From: Gadus chalcogrammus
Lineage: Eukaryota; Chordata; Actinopteri; Gadiformes; Gadidae
Direction of reading: 5' to 3'
NCBI RefSeq assembly: GCF_026213295.1
Contig: NC_079427.1
Location: 35,381,318 to 35,445,317, forward strand
Length of the DNA: 64,000 nucleotides
Part shown: in pieces, positions 54,301 to 62,063 of the stretch
Position numbering within the stretch: position 1 is the stretch's first letter
How the letters are laid out: each line of letters opens with the position of its first letter
Program-made: the position numbers and the translations under genes
Notes under the pieces: generated by a model
Database searches by the model: none
Told to the model about the DNA's origin: nothing
What the model saw: only the letters and a program-made list of their open reading frames with translations

Positions 54301-56460
54301 AGGCGGAGGAGTTGATTTTGGTCTGGTAGAAGACAGATTTGGCTGTTGACACAGTGGAGGTGAAGTCTGAGAGGAGGTGAAGCCGATCTTTTTAATGAAT
54401 AAGTAGCATTAAGCGTAACATATTTAAATGTAATGCTGACCGAAGATTAAAAATCAGGGAGAAATTCTTGAGGTAACGTGTCGGACTTGCACCCGGTCGT
54501 CCCGGGTTCAATCCCCACCTAATTAGTAAATTAGGAAGGATTACTCGAGAAATCAGAAACTGTTCATGCCATTTTTTTTCCATTTATTTGAATATTCTAA
54601 ATTGACTGACCACAGTATTTTTCTCAACAGAAGTGATCTTTGCTGCCTGCCGAGAAACTCACCTGAATGGAATTTATGTGGCTGCAATTTTTCATATGCA
54701 GCACTGTCTTTGTCATTTTGACAAAGGCTTATCAGTAACATTAATATTAACATTAACTTCACCATGGGTTTTTGCAAGTTATATTTGGGTTCTAGGGATA
54801 TTGTAAGTAGGAGGGGGAAAAATAATCGATTCTTCGATGCATCGTGATTCTCTCTAGAATGATTCCGTCTCTATGCAGATAAATGAATAATCAGAATAAA
54901 AAATATATATATATTTAAATTTATCGTCAATGTGTATTGGCCAATCTGATTTGTTTTGACACGATTGTCTCATCTCATCTTCATCCGCTTATCCGGGGTC
55001 GGGTCGCGGGGGGAGCAGCTCAAGCAGGGGGCCCAAGACTTCCCTTTCCCGGGCCACATTGACCAGCTCTGACTGGGCGATCCTGAGGCGTTCCCAGGCC
55101 AGTGTTGAGATATAATCTCTCCACCTAGTCCTGGGTCTTCCCAGAGGTCTCCTCCCCACTGGACGTGCCTGAAACACCTCCCAAGGGAGGCGCCCAGTGG
55201 GCATCCTTACCAGATGCCCGAACCACCTCAGCTGACTCCTTTCTAAGTAAAGGAGCAGCGGCTCTAATCCGAGGTCCTCACGGATGGCTGAGCTTCTCAC
55301 CCTATCCCTAAGGGAGACGCCAGCCACCCCTCTGAGAAAACTCATCTCGGCCGCTTGTACCCGCGATCTCGTCCTCTCGGTCATCACCCAACCCTCATGA
55401 CCATAGGTGAGGATAGGAACGAAGATCGACCGGTAGATCGAGAGCTTTGCCTTGCGGCTCAGCTCTCTTTTCGTAACAACGGTGCGGTAAACACTACACC
55501 TCATTATAAATACCTTATACATCATTATAAATATATTACATGAAACACAATATTTATGCACATTATATACATAATTTATACATGATTATAAATATATCAC
55601 CACAATTTATATACACATTTTATGCATTATATACATCTTTATAAATATATCACCTGAAACACAATATATATGCACATTTTATGCATTATATATACATCAT
55701 TATAAATATATCCACTGATTATATAAATACATAAAAATACCTGCCAACCATGAAATATATTACATAAACATAAAGATATGTTCACATTAGATAGATAAAT
55801 GATATACACACAATTATACATACATGAAAAGGCCTACCCAAGATATAATACGATTGTTAGTGTTATTAGGAGCCCACTGAAGTGCGCTAGGACCTATTAT
55901 TATAGTAAGTGTTATTAGGGGCCCAGTGTGCTAGGACCTATTTTTACAGTCAGTGTTATTAGGGGCCCAATGTGCTGGGACCTATTGTTATAGTTTGTGT
56001 TATTACGGGCCCACCACAGTGTGCTAGGATCTATTGTCATATTTAGTGTTATTAGGGCCCCAGTGTGCTAGGACCTATTGTTATAGTTAGTGTTATTATA
56101 CTTGATTAGAAGGGAAGTCCGTAAACAGAATGGCCCCCAGGAGCCAATAACTACAGAAAAGGGTGCGGCCTAAAAGAGATTGACTCCTTTGGTCTCGAGA
56201 CCAGTAATAATGTGGTTTAGGAAAGCATTGTGAACACGATGACATCCACATTGTAATCCTACTTATTCGAATAACAAAACATACCTTGAGGGTGGTGTCA
56301 AACATCACCATTTTGGAGCTGGTGGGGATAATAACGCAATGTACCTCGAGGGTGGTGTCAAACACCACCAGTTTGGAGCTGGTGGGGATGGCGTCGTAAC
56401 AGCAGTGGCTCTTCATGAAGTTCATGTAGACCAGCCGGTCCTCAGCCTCAGACAGAGGAC
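45218..56460 (-). CDS. prkag3: AMPK gamma-3 regulatory subunit, 10 exons, 5' end missing
   Basis: Ten exons on the minus strand join in phase to about 333 residues: 56345-56460, 52858-52939, 52714-52772, 51729-51774, 50513-50567, 49641-49767, 48793-48958, 47593-47630, 47280-47426 and 45218-45385. The product is the nucleotide-sensing gamma subunit of the cytosolic AMP-activated kinase heterotrimer, built from four CBS repeats. Ligand-contact blocks are intact: GVRAAPLWD and TITDFI (CBS1), KIHRLPVID and THKRIL (CBS2), RVSALPVVD (CBS3), VHRLVLVD and SLSDLL (CBS4). Gamma-3 is favoured over gamma-1/2 by [32 protein letters not shown] and the C-terminal NPAGI. The arginine equivalent to the pig RN site (in GVRAAP) is wild type. 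The N-terminal extension exon(s) were not found and may lie beyond 56,470 or outside the window. Confidence 0.95.
45395..45484. mobile_element. Dispersed fish repeat, left half, split by a Harbinger element
   Basis: The phrases tttatttgatcttgttaaac and cccttgtccaagagagacc resemble a very common fish interspersed repeat; its continuation (ggccaagagggcagcacaa) resumes at 47104-47170 after the Harbinger insertion. Confidence 0.7.
45706..45968 (+). pseudogene. HARBI1-like transposase N-terminal remnant
   Basis: The text begins [18 protein letters not shown] and, past two stops, reads [20 protein letters not shown] and [18 protein letters not shown]. The block [12 protein letters not shown] is characteristic of the N-terminal helical region of HARBI1-type transposases. 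The DDE catalytic domain is absent, so the gene is truncated. Confidence 0.85.
46370..46455 (-). pseudogene. Harbinger accessory (Myb/NAIF1-like) protein fragment
   Basis: The minus strand reads [19 protein letters not shown] and [11 protein letters not shown]. The pattern FTxxEELALxxxxGRPxxEG is familiar from the C-terminal half of the Myb-like partner protein of fish Harbinger elements. The rest is not recognisable. Confidence 0.5.
47280..47426 (-). CDS. prkag3: prkag3 exon, CBS3-CBS4
   Basis: 147 bp, acceptor gattgatcag, donor gtattcaac. It encodes [19 protein letters not shown], then [20 protein letters not shown] and IAKAE, covering the start of CBS4. Confidence 0.95.
47593..47630 (-). 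CDS. prkag3: prkag3 micro-exon, CBS3 end
   Basis: 38 bp, acceptor ctctctcaccag, donor gtaagtg. It encodes [13 protein letters not shown]; a 38-bp exon at this point fits the family gene structure as I remember it. Confidence 0.95.
48015..48180 (+). repeat. 24-27-bp minisatellite (ccccctcaacaacaaggccc)
   Basis: About six degenerate copies in the intron between the 48793 and 47593 exons; frames rich in proline/glutamine are artefacts. Confidence 0.9.
48190..48545 (+). repeat. 24-bp minisatellite (tctgactcatgtatctggtc)
   Basis: About 14 degenerate copies of tctgactcatgtatctggtc plus tcct follow immediately after the previous array in the same prkag3 intron. Confidence 0.92.
48793..48958 (-). 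CDS. prkag3: prkag3 exon, CBS3
   Basis: 166 bp, acceptor tctttcctcag, donor gttctcct. It encodes [20 protein letters not shown], then [20 protein letters not shown] and [15 protein letters not shown]. The donor is weak (GTTCTC) but is the only one that gives the correct phase into the 38-bp exon that follows. The first 18 coding bases and the acceptor are copied in a neighbouring tandem array. Confidence 0.93.
48950..49145 (+). repeat. prkag3: Tandem array derived from the acceptor edge of the CBS3 exon
   Basis: Units of about 55-60 bp contain cttaggaagcagagagccct followed by caggac. On the minus strand this is tgag|ggctctctgcttcctaag, matching the real junction tcag|ggttctttgcttcctaag of the 48793-48958 exon. 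The array therefore holds about three decoy copies of the 3' splice site plus the first exon bases. Confidence 0.8.
49165..49630 (+). repeat. 30-bp minisatellite next to a prkag3 splice donor
   Basis: About 15 copies of ttccctggtcatgctaatag plus agaggggtag. It ends about 10 bases from the donor of the 49641-49767 exon. Because 30 is divisible by three it is open on both strands (10-residue repeats such as [10 protein letters not shown]), which is not evidence of a gene. Confidence 0.97.
49641..49767 (-). CDS. prkag3: prkag3 exon, CBS2
   Basis: 127 bp, acceptor ttctctgcag, donor gtaagcc. It encodes [20 protein letters not shown], then [20 protein letters not shown] and IF. The His-Arg of KIHRLP and the Lys-Arg of THKRIL are AMP-phosphate contacts in the family. 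A 30-bp minisatellite starts about 10 bases after the donor. Confidence 0.96.
49913..50321. mobile_element. 409-bp TIR element with 6-bp duplication ATATAA
   Basis: The ends are CAGTCCCTCCAGAAAAA and, mirrored, CAGTCCCTCCAGTAAAA. ATATAA flanks it at 49907-49912 and 50322-50327. The interior is AT-rich with many atgcggc/gcatatttg repeats and has no coding content. It lies in a prkag3 intron. Confidence 0.85.
50513..50567 (-). CDS. prkag3: prkag3 exon, CBS2 start
   Basis: 55 bp, acceptor ctgtcttacag, donor gtaagacag. It encodes [17 protein letters not shown] with split Glu and Ser codons at its ends. Both flanks carry gtctgtctgtc-type microsatellite sequence. Confidence 0.94.
50575..50601 (+). 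repeat. (GACA)n microsatellite
   Basis: About seven GACA units start a few bases upstream of the acceptor of the 50513-50567 exon. Confidence 0.9.
50602..51728. other. prkag3 intron, no feature recognised
   Basis: Intronic sequence between the 51729 and 50513 exons. I see no exon, element end or strong repeat here apart from ordinary low-complexity stretches. Confidence 0.5.
51729..51774 (-). CDS. prkag3: prkag3 exon, CBS1-CBS2 linker
   Basis: 46 bp, acceptor ttgttttccag, donor gtcagaaa. It encodes [15 protein letters not shown], invariant in the family. A large 18-21-bp minisatellite begins six bases or so upstream of the acceptor tract. Confidence 0.95.
51781..52640 (+). repeat. 18-21-bp minisatellite (accatcactatggtaac)
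   Basis: Over 40 degenerate copies of accaccatcactatggtaa fill most of a prkag3 intron. All units are multiples of three, so it produces a 336-codon His/Asn/Tyr-rich frame on the plus strand and a Val/Met-rich one on the minus strand; both are artefacts of the repeat. Confidence 0.97.
52714..52772 (-). CDS. prkag3: prkag3 exon, CBS1 end
   Basis: 59 bp, acceptor gtccatag, donor gtgagtcg. It encodes [20 protein letters not shown]; the Asp of TITDF is the ribose-binding position of CBS1. Intron to the previous exon is only 85 bp. Confidence 0.95.
52858..52939 (-). CDS. prkag3: prkag3 exon, CBS1 middle
   Basis: 82 bp, acceptor ttgtgtttcag, donor gtgagct. It encodes [20 protein letters not shown] and SKLQVFV with a split glycine codon. 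The Arg of GVRAAP, an AMP-contacting position and the site of the pig RN substitution, is retained. The intron side of the acceptor has been copied into a tandem array. Confidence 0.95.
52940..53036 (+). repeat. prkag3: AT-rich tandem units carrying a copied splice acceptor, part 1
   Basis: The unit tcacctgaaacacaatatat begins at the true acceptor of the 52858-52939 exon and recurs at about 53002. The array is then cut by LINE sequence and resumes at 55500. Confidence 0.8.
53037..53227. mobile_element. Dispersed fish repeat (gcatttagcagacgct type)
   Basis: The phrase gggcatttagcagacgct with ccaaagcaacttacaataag is a very frequent fish interspersed sequence, followed by gaaagtgaaacaatatatca. 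It probably belongs to the 3' region of the LINE that continues at 53640. Confidence 0.65.
53228..53452 (-). pseudogene. Non-LTR retrotransposon reverse transcriptase fragment
   Basis: The minus frame reads [20 protein letters not shown], then [20 protein letters not shown] and [10 protein letters not shown]. This matches the D-x-x-KAFDTVPHxxLL-x-KL-x-x-YGI block of LINE reverse transcriptases, with the key Asp of FDFxKAFD altered. It is a short dead insert of a different LINE from that at 53640. Confidence 0.85.
53640..54120 (-). pseudogene. LINE reverse transcriptase fragment (L2/CR1/Rex-type)
   Basis: On the minus strand one reads [20 protein letters not shown], then [20 protein letters not shown] and, after a frameshift, [19 protein letters not shown]. 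The order (SLxxGxxPxxFKxAxI ... KPxLDxxDxxNYRPIS ... QSGFRxxHSTETALL) is that of vertebrate LINE reverse transcriptases. It lies in a prkag3 intron and is broken. Confidence 0.85.
54121..54440. other. LINE-flanking, purine-rich interval
   Basis: It probably continues the same retrotransposon in decayed form. No domain is readable. Confidence 0.35.
54460..54535 (+). mobile_element. tRNA-like SINE head with B box
   Basis: The text cttgcacccggtcgtcccgg leading into gggttcaatcccc contains a good pol III B box (GGTTCAATCCC). No folding acceptor stem or full tRNA could be drawn, so it is more likely a tRNA-derived SINE piece than a tRNA gene. Confidence 0.45.
54536..54965. other. Intronic AT-rich interval with a small transposon-end-like phrase
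   Basis: Nothing coding is recognised. The phrase aatcgattcttcgatgcatc at 54820-54845 resembles ends seen in fish DNA transposons, but no partner was found. Confidence 0.35.
54966..55495 (-). pseudogene. LINE 3' end: C-terminus of the reverse transcriptase protein
   Basis: A minus frame that is open to its natural stop (54989) reads [20 protein letters not shown], then [60 protein letters not shown] and finally [12 protein letters not shown]. This C-terminal region, with the [13 protein letters not shown] motif and the gatgagatgag-type 3' tail at 54966, belongs to a very abundant fish LINE. The copy is truncated at its 5' side, as usual for retrotransposition, and appears little decayed, so it may be recent. 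Confidence 0.9.
55496..55850 (+). repeat. prkag3: AT-rich tandem units carrying copied splice acceptor, part 2
   Basis: This continues the array of 52940-53036. Units of about 60-70 bp contain tcattataaatatatcacct and gaaacacaatatatatgcac. An intact copy of the acceptor lies at about 55650 and degraded ones near 55540 and 55600. Confidence 0.8.
55855..56100 (+). repeat. About 47-bp minisatellite (gtgttattaggggcccagtg)
   Basis: Five degenerate copies of ctaggacctattgttatagt and gtgttattaggggcccagtg lie in the prkag3 intron downstream of the first visible exon. Confidence 0.93.
56281..56340 (-). pseudogene. prkag3: 60-bp tandem duplicate of the prkag3 exon 3' edge and donor
   Basis: 56281-56340 repeats 56341-56400 with about ten differences. 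It would encode [15 protein letters not shown] followed by gtatgt, a donor stronger than the real gtacat. It lies inside the intron and lacks its own acceptor. Confidence 0.88.
56345..56460 (-). CDS. prkag3: prkag3 exon encoding the start of CBS1 (first exon seen)
   Basis: 116 bp, acceptor ctatgtccccag, donor gtacattg. It opens with two bases of a split codon and reads [20 protein letters not shown] and then [15 protein letters not shown]. [22 protein letters not shown] is the hallmark N-terminal boundary of the gamma CBS module. The last 56 bases and the donor are duplicated in tandem just downstream (56281-56340). Confidence 0.93.
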
Positions 56461-56469
56461 CTGGGGACA

Positions 56470-57700
56470 TAGTTGTTTATTTTTATCATATGTCATATTA
56501 AATTCAAACATTGCGCCGACTGGCATAACAACAAACAAGTCACGAGATCTTAAAGAGACAGCGTCCCTATAACACAGAATGAAAACATGTCATAACAAAG
56601 CATGATCAATTATGTCTATAGAGTCCACCACAAGACTACCGAAATGTCTTGCGATATTGATATCCCCTTCCCCTGCTGACTGTTTTGGTTGTTTTATTTT
56701 TCGAATGTCTCGTGTGCAGGTTATGTGGCACTGTAGGCTACTGCTGCCTGTCTTGGCCAGGACACTTGAAAAATTGATTACAATTACATATTTTTTAATA
56801 CGTAATTAGCTAAATTACGTATTTTTCTGGTTAAAAATAAAAATAACATTTTAAGCTCTCACGTCAGGTAGCCAGTGCACAATCCATAATCTTGCCCCCC
56901 CCCCTCCATTTCCCCCTCCTCCACAAAAGCCTGTGCTCTATTTCACTATAGCCAGGTAATTTGCTGCCTTAGCTGTTGTTACGCTTAGTTTTTTTCACTT
57001 ATGTGCTTCTGTGAATGAACACAATTTTCCGTTTCAAAAGAAGCTGTTTGTTATTTTTATTTTCAACTAACCAATAGTAGTTGCCATGCATTTTAAAAAG
57101 TTCAATGCGCTATGAACCCTGAATAACAGTAATAGCTATTCAATAATTGATTTGCATGAATAGTATACTACACTTTCCATTTAATAAATACCCCTGTAAC
57201 CCATAAATTGACTTATTTTATAATGTTATCAAATGGTCTTACACTAGCTGCTTTGCCCATAAACGTGTAATTCCTGATATTCTCCTGCTATTCTCCTGAT
57301 GGGACGTATGTGTGAACAACATATTGGGACATTTGTACCCTGCAAATCTCCTGAATGATACAACCCCTGAGGTAGTACTTTCTCTGTAGGAAATGTAGAT
57401 TACCATATTTGTGAATGAGGAATATAAAGTCTATTTCCCACAGCACTTGAGTGGGCGTAGTGATGATGCTTCGGTCTGCATCTCATTGAGTGGCCCCTAA
57501 ATGATAATCCACCTGTTGCCTTCTGTTCGCTGATAAAATATTTAAAGGTCGGAATGACTTTTATCATCATACAATTATCATCATACAATTAATTACAATA
57601 CTTCAAAGCTGCATGCGTGTATATACAATTATTTTATTTTTATATATATATATTATTATTACAGTTTTTCTCAGTTGCTTTGGTACATTTCTCAGATCAG
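56470..57700. other. Interval upstream of the first visible prkag3 exon
   Basis: I see no convincing exon for the gamma-3 N-terminal extension, no element ends and only short low-complexity stretches (C-run 56897-56905, AT run 57635-57655). Confidence 0.5.
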
Positions 57701-57703
57701 AAT

Positions 57704-57800
57704 TAGGGTTGCCACGGTGTGGACATTTTCACACCGAGTAATACGCTCTTGTCAACACCGGCATTACCGGTATACACGGTATTAACTTTGAAACTATAGG
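57704..57800 (+). mobile_element. hAT end fragment (TTAGGGTTGCCACGG)
   Basis: TTAGGGTTGCCACGGTGTGG and subsequent ccggtatacacggtatta resemble a common fish hAT terminus. No partner end found. Confidence 0.45.
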
Positions 57801-58140
57801 TCAACCGCCATCTTCTCCGTCAACTCTCCTCTCACACTCGGTGACAGCGGCTGGCAGCGCGCCAATTCTCTGCGTCTTATAACGTTCTTTATACAACGGG
57901 GGACCTAAATCCAGCGATCTGATTGGTTCCCAACTGTTGTATAATGAGCGTATTAGGGATGCAAACAATTAATCGATTATCGATTAATTGTCGATAAGAG
58001 ATTACTCGATTAAAATAAATTACTTGCAATTAATCGCATTTTAACCCGTAATTCCCCAACCGTCCACGTGAGGGCGCACTTGACGCCAGACGTACTTGAC
58101 GCACACGCGGGAACACAAGCGGGAACACAAGCAAAGCAGG

Positions 58141-58642
58141 GCCGTGTTCCAATACCCGTACTTCCATGAGTATACTTAAAGGAAGTATACTATCCGCACT
58201 GGCTACTACGTACATTTTTCAGATGCGAGTGCTGTTCCAAATCGAGTACTCCGTGGTGCACTAACCGGAAATTACGATCACGACTGCCGCCGTGGCTCCT
58301 CCCCCGCAATAAACATCCCGCTTTGAACGGTGAACTCTTTACGCCTAGCAGCTATAAAAAGCTATAAAAACTATAAAAACTACAAAATGAATATATTAAT
58401 GCAGGCTATGTGGAAAATGCGCCGACTTTGGCTCAGCCTGGCTCCGCCTCTTCTGCTACGTAGCTAAGAAGGCTGCCGTTGAGTACGGGGAGTGTCCTTC
58501 GATCCACACTTCACGATTAGCCCGTTTTGAGTACGGCATCCGGGTCCTTGAAGTATACTTCTTTTCGCCGGATCTGAATTGGAGTACTGCGTACTCAAAT
58601 TTTGGCTAGTAAGTACGGACAGTACGGGTATTGGAACACGGC
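58141..58642. mobile_element. MITE, CCGTGTTCCAATACCCGTAC family, nested in a hAT
   Basis: The ends are GCCGTGTTCCAATACCCGTA and its inverse. The flanks share GCAGG, a possible 4-5 bp target duplication that partly overlaps the end. It is nearly identical to the copies in the IR1 arms (6000-6487 and 11467-11953) and a diverged relative occurs in both arms of IR4. Confidence 0.8.
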
Positions 58643-58649
58643 AGGACGG

Positions 58650-58775
58650 AGTGCAGTATGGAGCCACTTTAAGTTGGTTAATGACGACAAAGACGCCAAA
58701 TGCACAATATGTGGAAGTATTCTAAAGTACAACAACTAAACGACTTTGTTGAATTACCACCTAAATGTGTCACAT
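58650..58775 (+). pseudogene. BED zinc-finger of a hAT transposase
   Basis: The frame reads SAVWSHFKLVNDDKDAKCTI and CGSILKYNN, a stop, then TTLLNYHLNVSH. This is the BED pattern: aromatic WxHF, CxxC, then HxxxxH (here NYHLNVSH). BED fingers bind DNA at the N-terminus of many hAT transposases. Only this domain survives. Confidence 0.85.
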
Positions 58776-58984
58776 TCAGAAGGAAATTCAGCTTCTCAGA
58801 AGAATTGCCGCTTATCAATTAATCGATCATCGATCGATAAGATGAAACAACTATCGATTAATGAATTACTCGATAATTTGCATCCCTAGAGCGTATACAT
58901 AACTGCTATGACGCCCAATCATTCAGTAGGGCCGAGATCGTTTATTGGCCTGTGGCATGTGCCACCGCGACCACTGACATACCA

Positions 58985-59245
58985 TGGCATATGCCGTTCT
59001 GGAACGGTAACTGCCGTTCTGAAACGGTAACTGCCGTTCTGAAACGGTAACTGCCGTCGCGACCACTGACATACCATGGCATATGCCGTTCTGAAACGGT
59101 AACTGCCGTTCTGAAACGGTAACTAACGTTCTGAAACGGTAATGCCATGGCATATGCCTTTCTGGAACGGTAACTACCGTTCTGAAACGGTAACTGCCGT
59201 TCAGGTGGAACGGTAACTGCCGTTCAGGTGGAACGGTAACTGCAG
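58985..59245 (+). repeat. 20-bp tandem repeat block, IR4 left arm
   Basis: Units of gccgttctgaaacggtaact, each itself nearly palindromic, with interspersed catggcatatgcc. The mirrored block is at 63570-63800. Frames through it are artefacts. Confidence 0.93.
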
Positions 59246-59535
59246 TTCCCAACAATGGTATGTGACACCAGCATAACTCCTCCGTATAATTTCAAGACAG
59301 GTATTGCCATAAATGTAAAGGTATATATATTTGGTATTTATTGACACATTATCACAACATAACGCCGTAAATAAAGGGATTTACACGTTTCTCTCGTCCG
59401 TGCTGTTGTTAGGATATTTCCGATCTGTTTGTTGTTGCTTTTGTAATGACAGATGCTTTTGAAAACAGCCGGACTTGCTCCCGTGACGGTAGTTATAGCC
59501 TAGCCTTCTAGGTGACCATAGAGCTATAGTCTATT

Positions 59536-59950
59536 GCTTTGTTCCAATATCCATACTATCCGCAGTCATTATACTTTATTTTAGTATGACTTCTTTTTTA
59601 TATAGTTTGAGTACGTAGTGCGTTGCAATTAAGATCAGGGCGAAAGGAAGTGTAGTGAAAGGACCCGGATGGTATACTCAAAACGGTCAAACCGATGAGT
59701 GTGGATTGATGTACACCTTTCGTGCTCCACGGCAGCGATCTTAGCTACGTAGCTGAAGAGGCGGAGCCAGGCTGAGCCAACGTCGGCGCATTTTCTTTAA
59801 TAGGTCCATGCATTTTCCACGTATCCTGCATTAATGGAGTCATTTTGTTTTTTTAATAGCTTTATAACTACTATGTGTAAAGAGTTCACCGTTCAAAGCG
59901 AGATGTTTATTGCGGTTGCGATCGTAGTTTCCGGTTAGTGCACCAGAGCC
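59536..59950. mobile_element. Diverged MITE in IR4 left arm
   Basis: It starts gttccaatatccatactatc and contains gaggcggagccaggctgagc, as in the 58141 family, but is clearly diverged. It is mirrored at 62930-63345. Confidence 0.7.
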
Positions 59951-60234
59951 AGGTCCCTATAGGGGTGGCACTGTAGGCTATGGCTAGACAGTCATCCATT
60001 TTCCCACTCGTGTTTTATCAAGATGTTCTAGTAGCGTAGCCTATAATAAAGCCTACTGTATGACTGCTTCAGCTCATAACTATTCAATAGGCCAAATATT
60101 AAGTTTTGCATTTGTTCTTATTGGTGTTTAACCAAATAATTTAAGCAGGCCTATAGGTTCCTATCATTTAACCCTGATCCAGTGTCATAAACCTTTCTAT
60201 ATCGACATGATCCAGTGGTATCATGGCATACAGG

Positions 60235-60590
60235 CCAAAAGTTTTTCCGCTGGCAAGCCAATTATGTTAATCGGAAGTTCCATTTCCTACTGGAACCACC
60301 GTTTTTCCGCTGGCATGCCACTCATGTAAAATGGTATTACCAGTTTCTACTGGCACCTACCGTTTTTTCGCTGTCATGCCACTCATGGAAAATGGTAATT
60401 ACCAGTTTCTACTGGCACTTACCGTTTTTCCGCTGGCATGCCACTCATGGAAAATGGTAATTACCAGTTTCTACTGGCACCTACCGTTTTTCCGCTGGCA
60501 TGCCACTCATGGAAAATGGTAATTACCAGTTTCTACTGCACCTACCGTTTTTCCGCTGGCATGCTATTCATTTAAAATGGTAAGTACTAG
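60235..60590 (+). repeat. 62-bp tandem repeat block, IR4 left arm
   Basis: About five units of tttctactggcacctaccgt plus ttttccgctggcatgccact plus catggaaaatggtaattacc. The mirrored block, with one or two more units, is 61370-61900. Confidence 0.93.
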
Positions 60591-61116
60591 GGATGTGTAT
60601 TTCTGGCAAAAAATACTTTTCAATATTCGCTGAGAAGTATTCGAATAATATTCGAAAATCGGTCAATCAAGAACCCCCACGCACGCACGCACACACGCAC
60701 CTCGGATACACGCACAATGACACAGGGAGAGGCTTGTTGATTTGTATGAAATCAATCAAAATTATTAAAACATCGCCATTTATTTTACTGAACACAGCCT
60801 GCATGACGTGAACTAGACACGTGTTTATATGGCCAAATAAATGTCTTTCTAATTTCTTATAAGTAAATTCAGACATAGTAATGTGTTGTTTCTCATCACC
60901 ATAGATTTTCCGACTCACTAAAGAAAACCCAGCCTAGACCCAGCCTGCCCGCCACATTTACCATTGCCCCCTCTACTCCCAACCATCCTCCATAAATAAA
61001 CACAGATCGGTTTACACACTTCTTTATTCAATTGTTTCTTGCTTATTTGACTTGCCATTGTTAATTTAAGTTTCCATCATGTATGCCAAACAAAAAATCG
61101 TATATATGTTGTCATA
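60591..61116. other. IR4 central region, non-palindromic
   Basis: It starts with ctagggatgtgtatttctgg, possibly a truncated hAT end, and includes acgcacgcac repeats. No gene is supported. Confidence 0.4.
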
Positions 61117-61363
61117 AGAATGATTGTGTAGTTGTGAATCATGAGTGGTATGTGTGTATGAACGGGCAAATACCACAGGAAAGGTGTGGGATGCCATTGG
61201 AAAAACGGTAGGTGCCAGTATAAACTGGTAAATACCATTTTCCATGAGTGGCAAAATGGTAATTACCAGTTTCTACTGGCACCTACCGTTTTTATAAGAA
61301 TGATTGTGTAGCTGTGAATCAAGAGTGGTATGTGTGTATGAACGGGCAAATACCACAGGAAAG
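61117..61363 (+). repeat. Direct duplication in the IR4 centre
   Basis: The 67-bp text from gaatgattgtgtag to accacaggaaagg occurs at 61117-61183 and 61297-61363. Confidence 0.85.
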
Positions 61364-62063
61364 GAATATCTACTGGCAAACGGTAGGTGCCAGTAGAATC
61401 TGGTAATTACATTTTTCCATGAGTGGCATGCCATCGGAAAAACGGTAGGTGCCAGTAGAAACTGGTAATTACCATTTTCCATGAGTGGCATGCCAGCGGA
61501 AAAACGATATGAGCCAGTAGAAACTGGTAATTAACATTTTCCATGAGTGGCATGCCAGCGGAAAAACGGTAGGTGCCAGTAGAAACTGGTAATTACCATT
61601 TTCCATGAGTGGCATGCCAGCGGAAAAACGGTAGATGCCAGTAGAAACTGGTAATTACCATTTTCCATGAGTGGCATGCCAGCGGAAAAACGGTAGGTGC
61701 CAGTAGAAACTGGTAATTACCATTTTCCATGAGTGGCTTGCCAGGGGAAAAACGGTAGGTGCCAGTAGAAACTGGTAATACCATTTTACATGAGTGGCAT
61801 GCCAGCGGAAAAACGGTGGTTCCAGTAGGAAATGGAACTTCCGATTAACATAATTGGCTTGCCAGCGGAAAAACTTTTGGCCTGTATGCCATGATACCAC
61901 TGGATCATGTCGATATAGAAAGGTTTATGACACTGGATCAGGGTTAAATGATAGGAACCTATAGGCCTGCTTAAATTATTTGGTTAAACACCAATAAGAA
62001 CAAATGCAAAACTTAATATTTGGCCTATTGAATAGTTATGAGCTGAAGCAGTCATACAGTAGG

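Larger units (their letters stand above)
57954..58888. mobile_element. hAT element, 8-bp target duplication GAGCGTAT
   Basis: The ends are TAGGGATGCAAACAATTAATC and, mirrored, TAGGGATGCAAATTATCGAG. GAGCGTAT lies at 57946-57953 and 58889-58896. atcgatta blocks repeat inside each end. It carries a BED-finger remnant (58650-58775) and a nested MITE (58141-58642). Confidence 0.95.

Noticed and set aside
54460..54535. tRNA gene
   Set aside because: Only a B-box-like motif is convincing; no acceptor stem or anticodon arm could be drawn.
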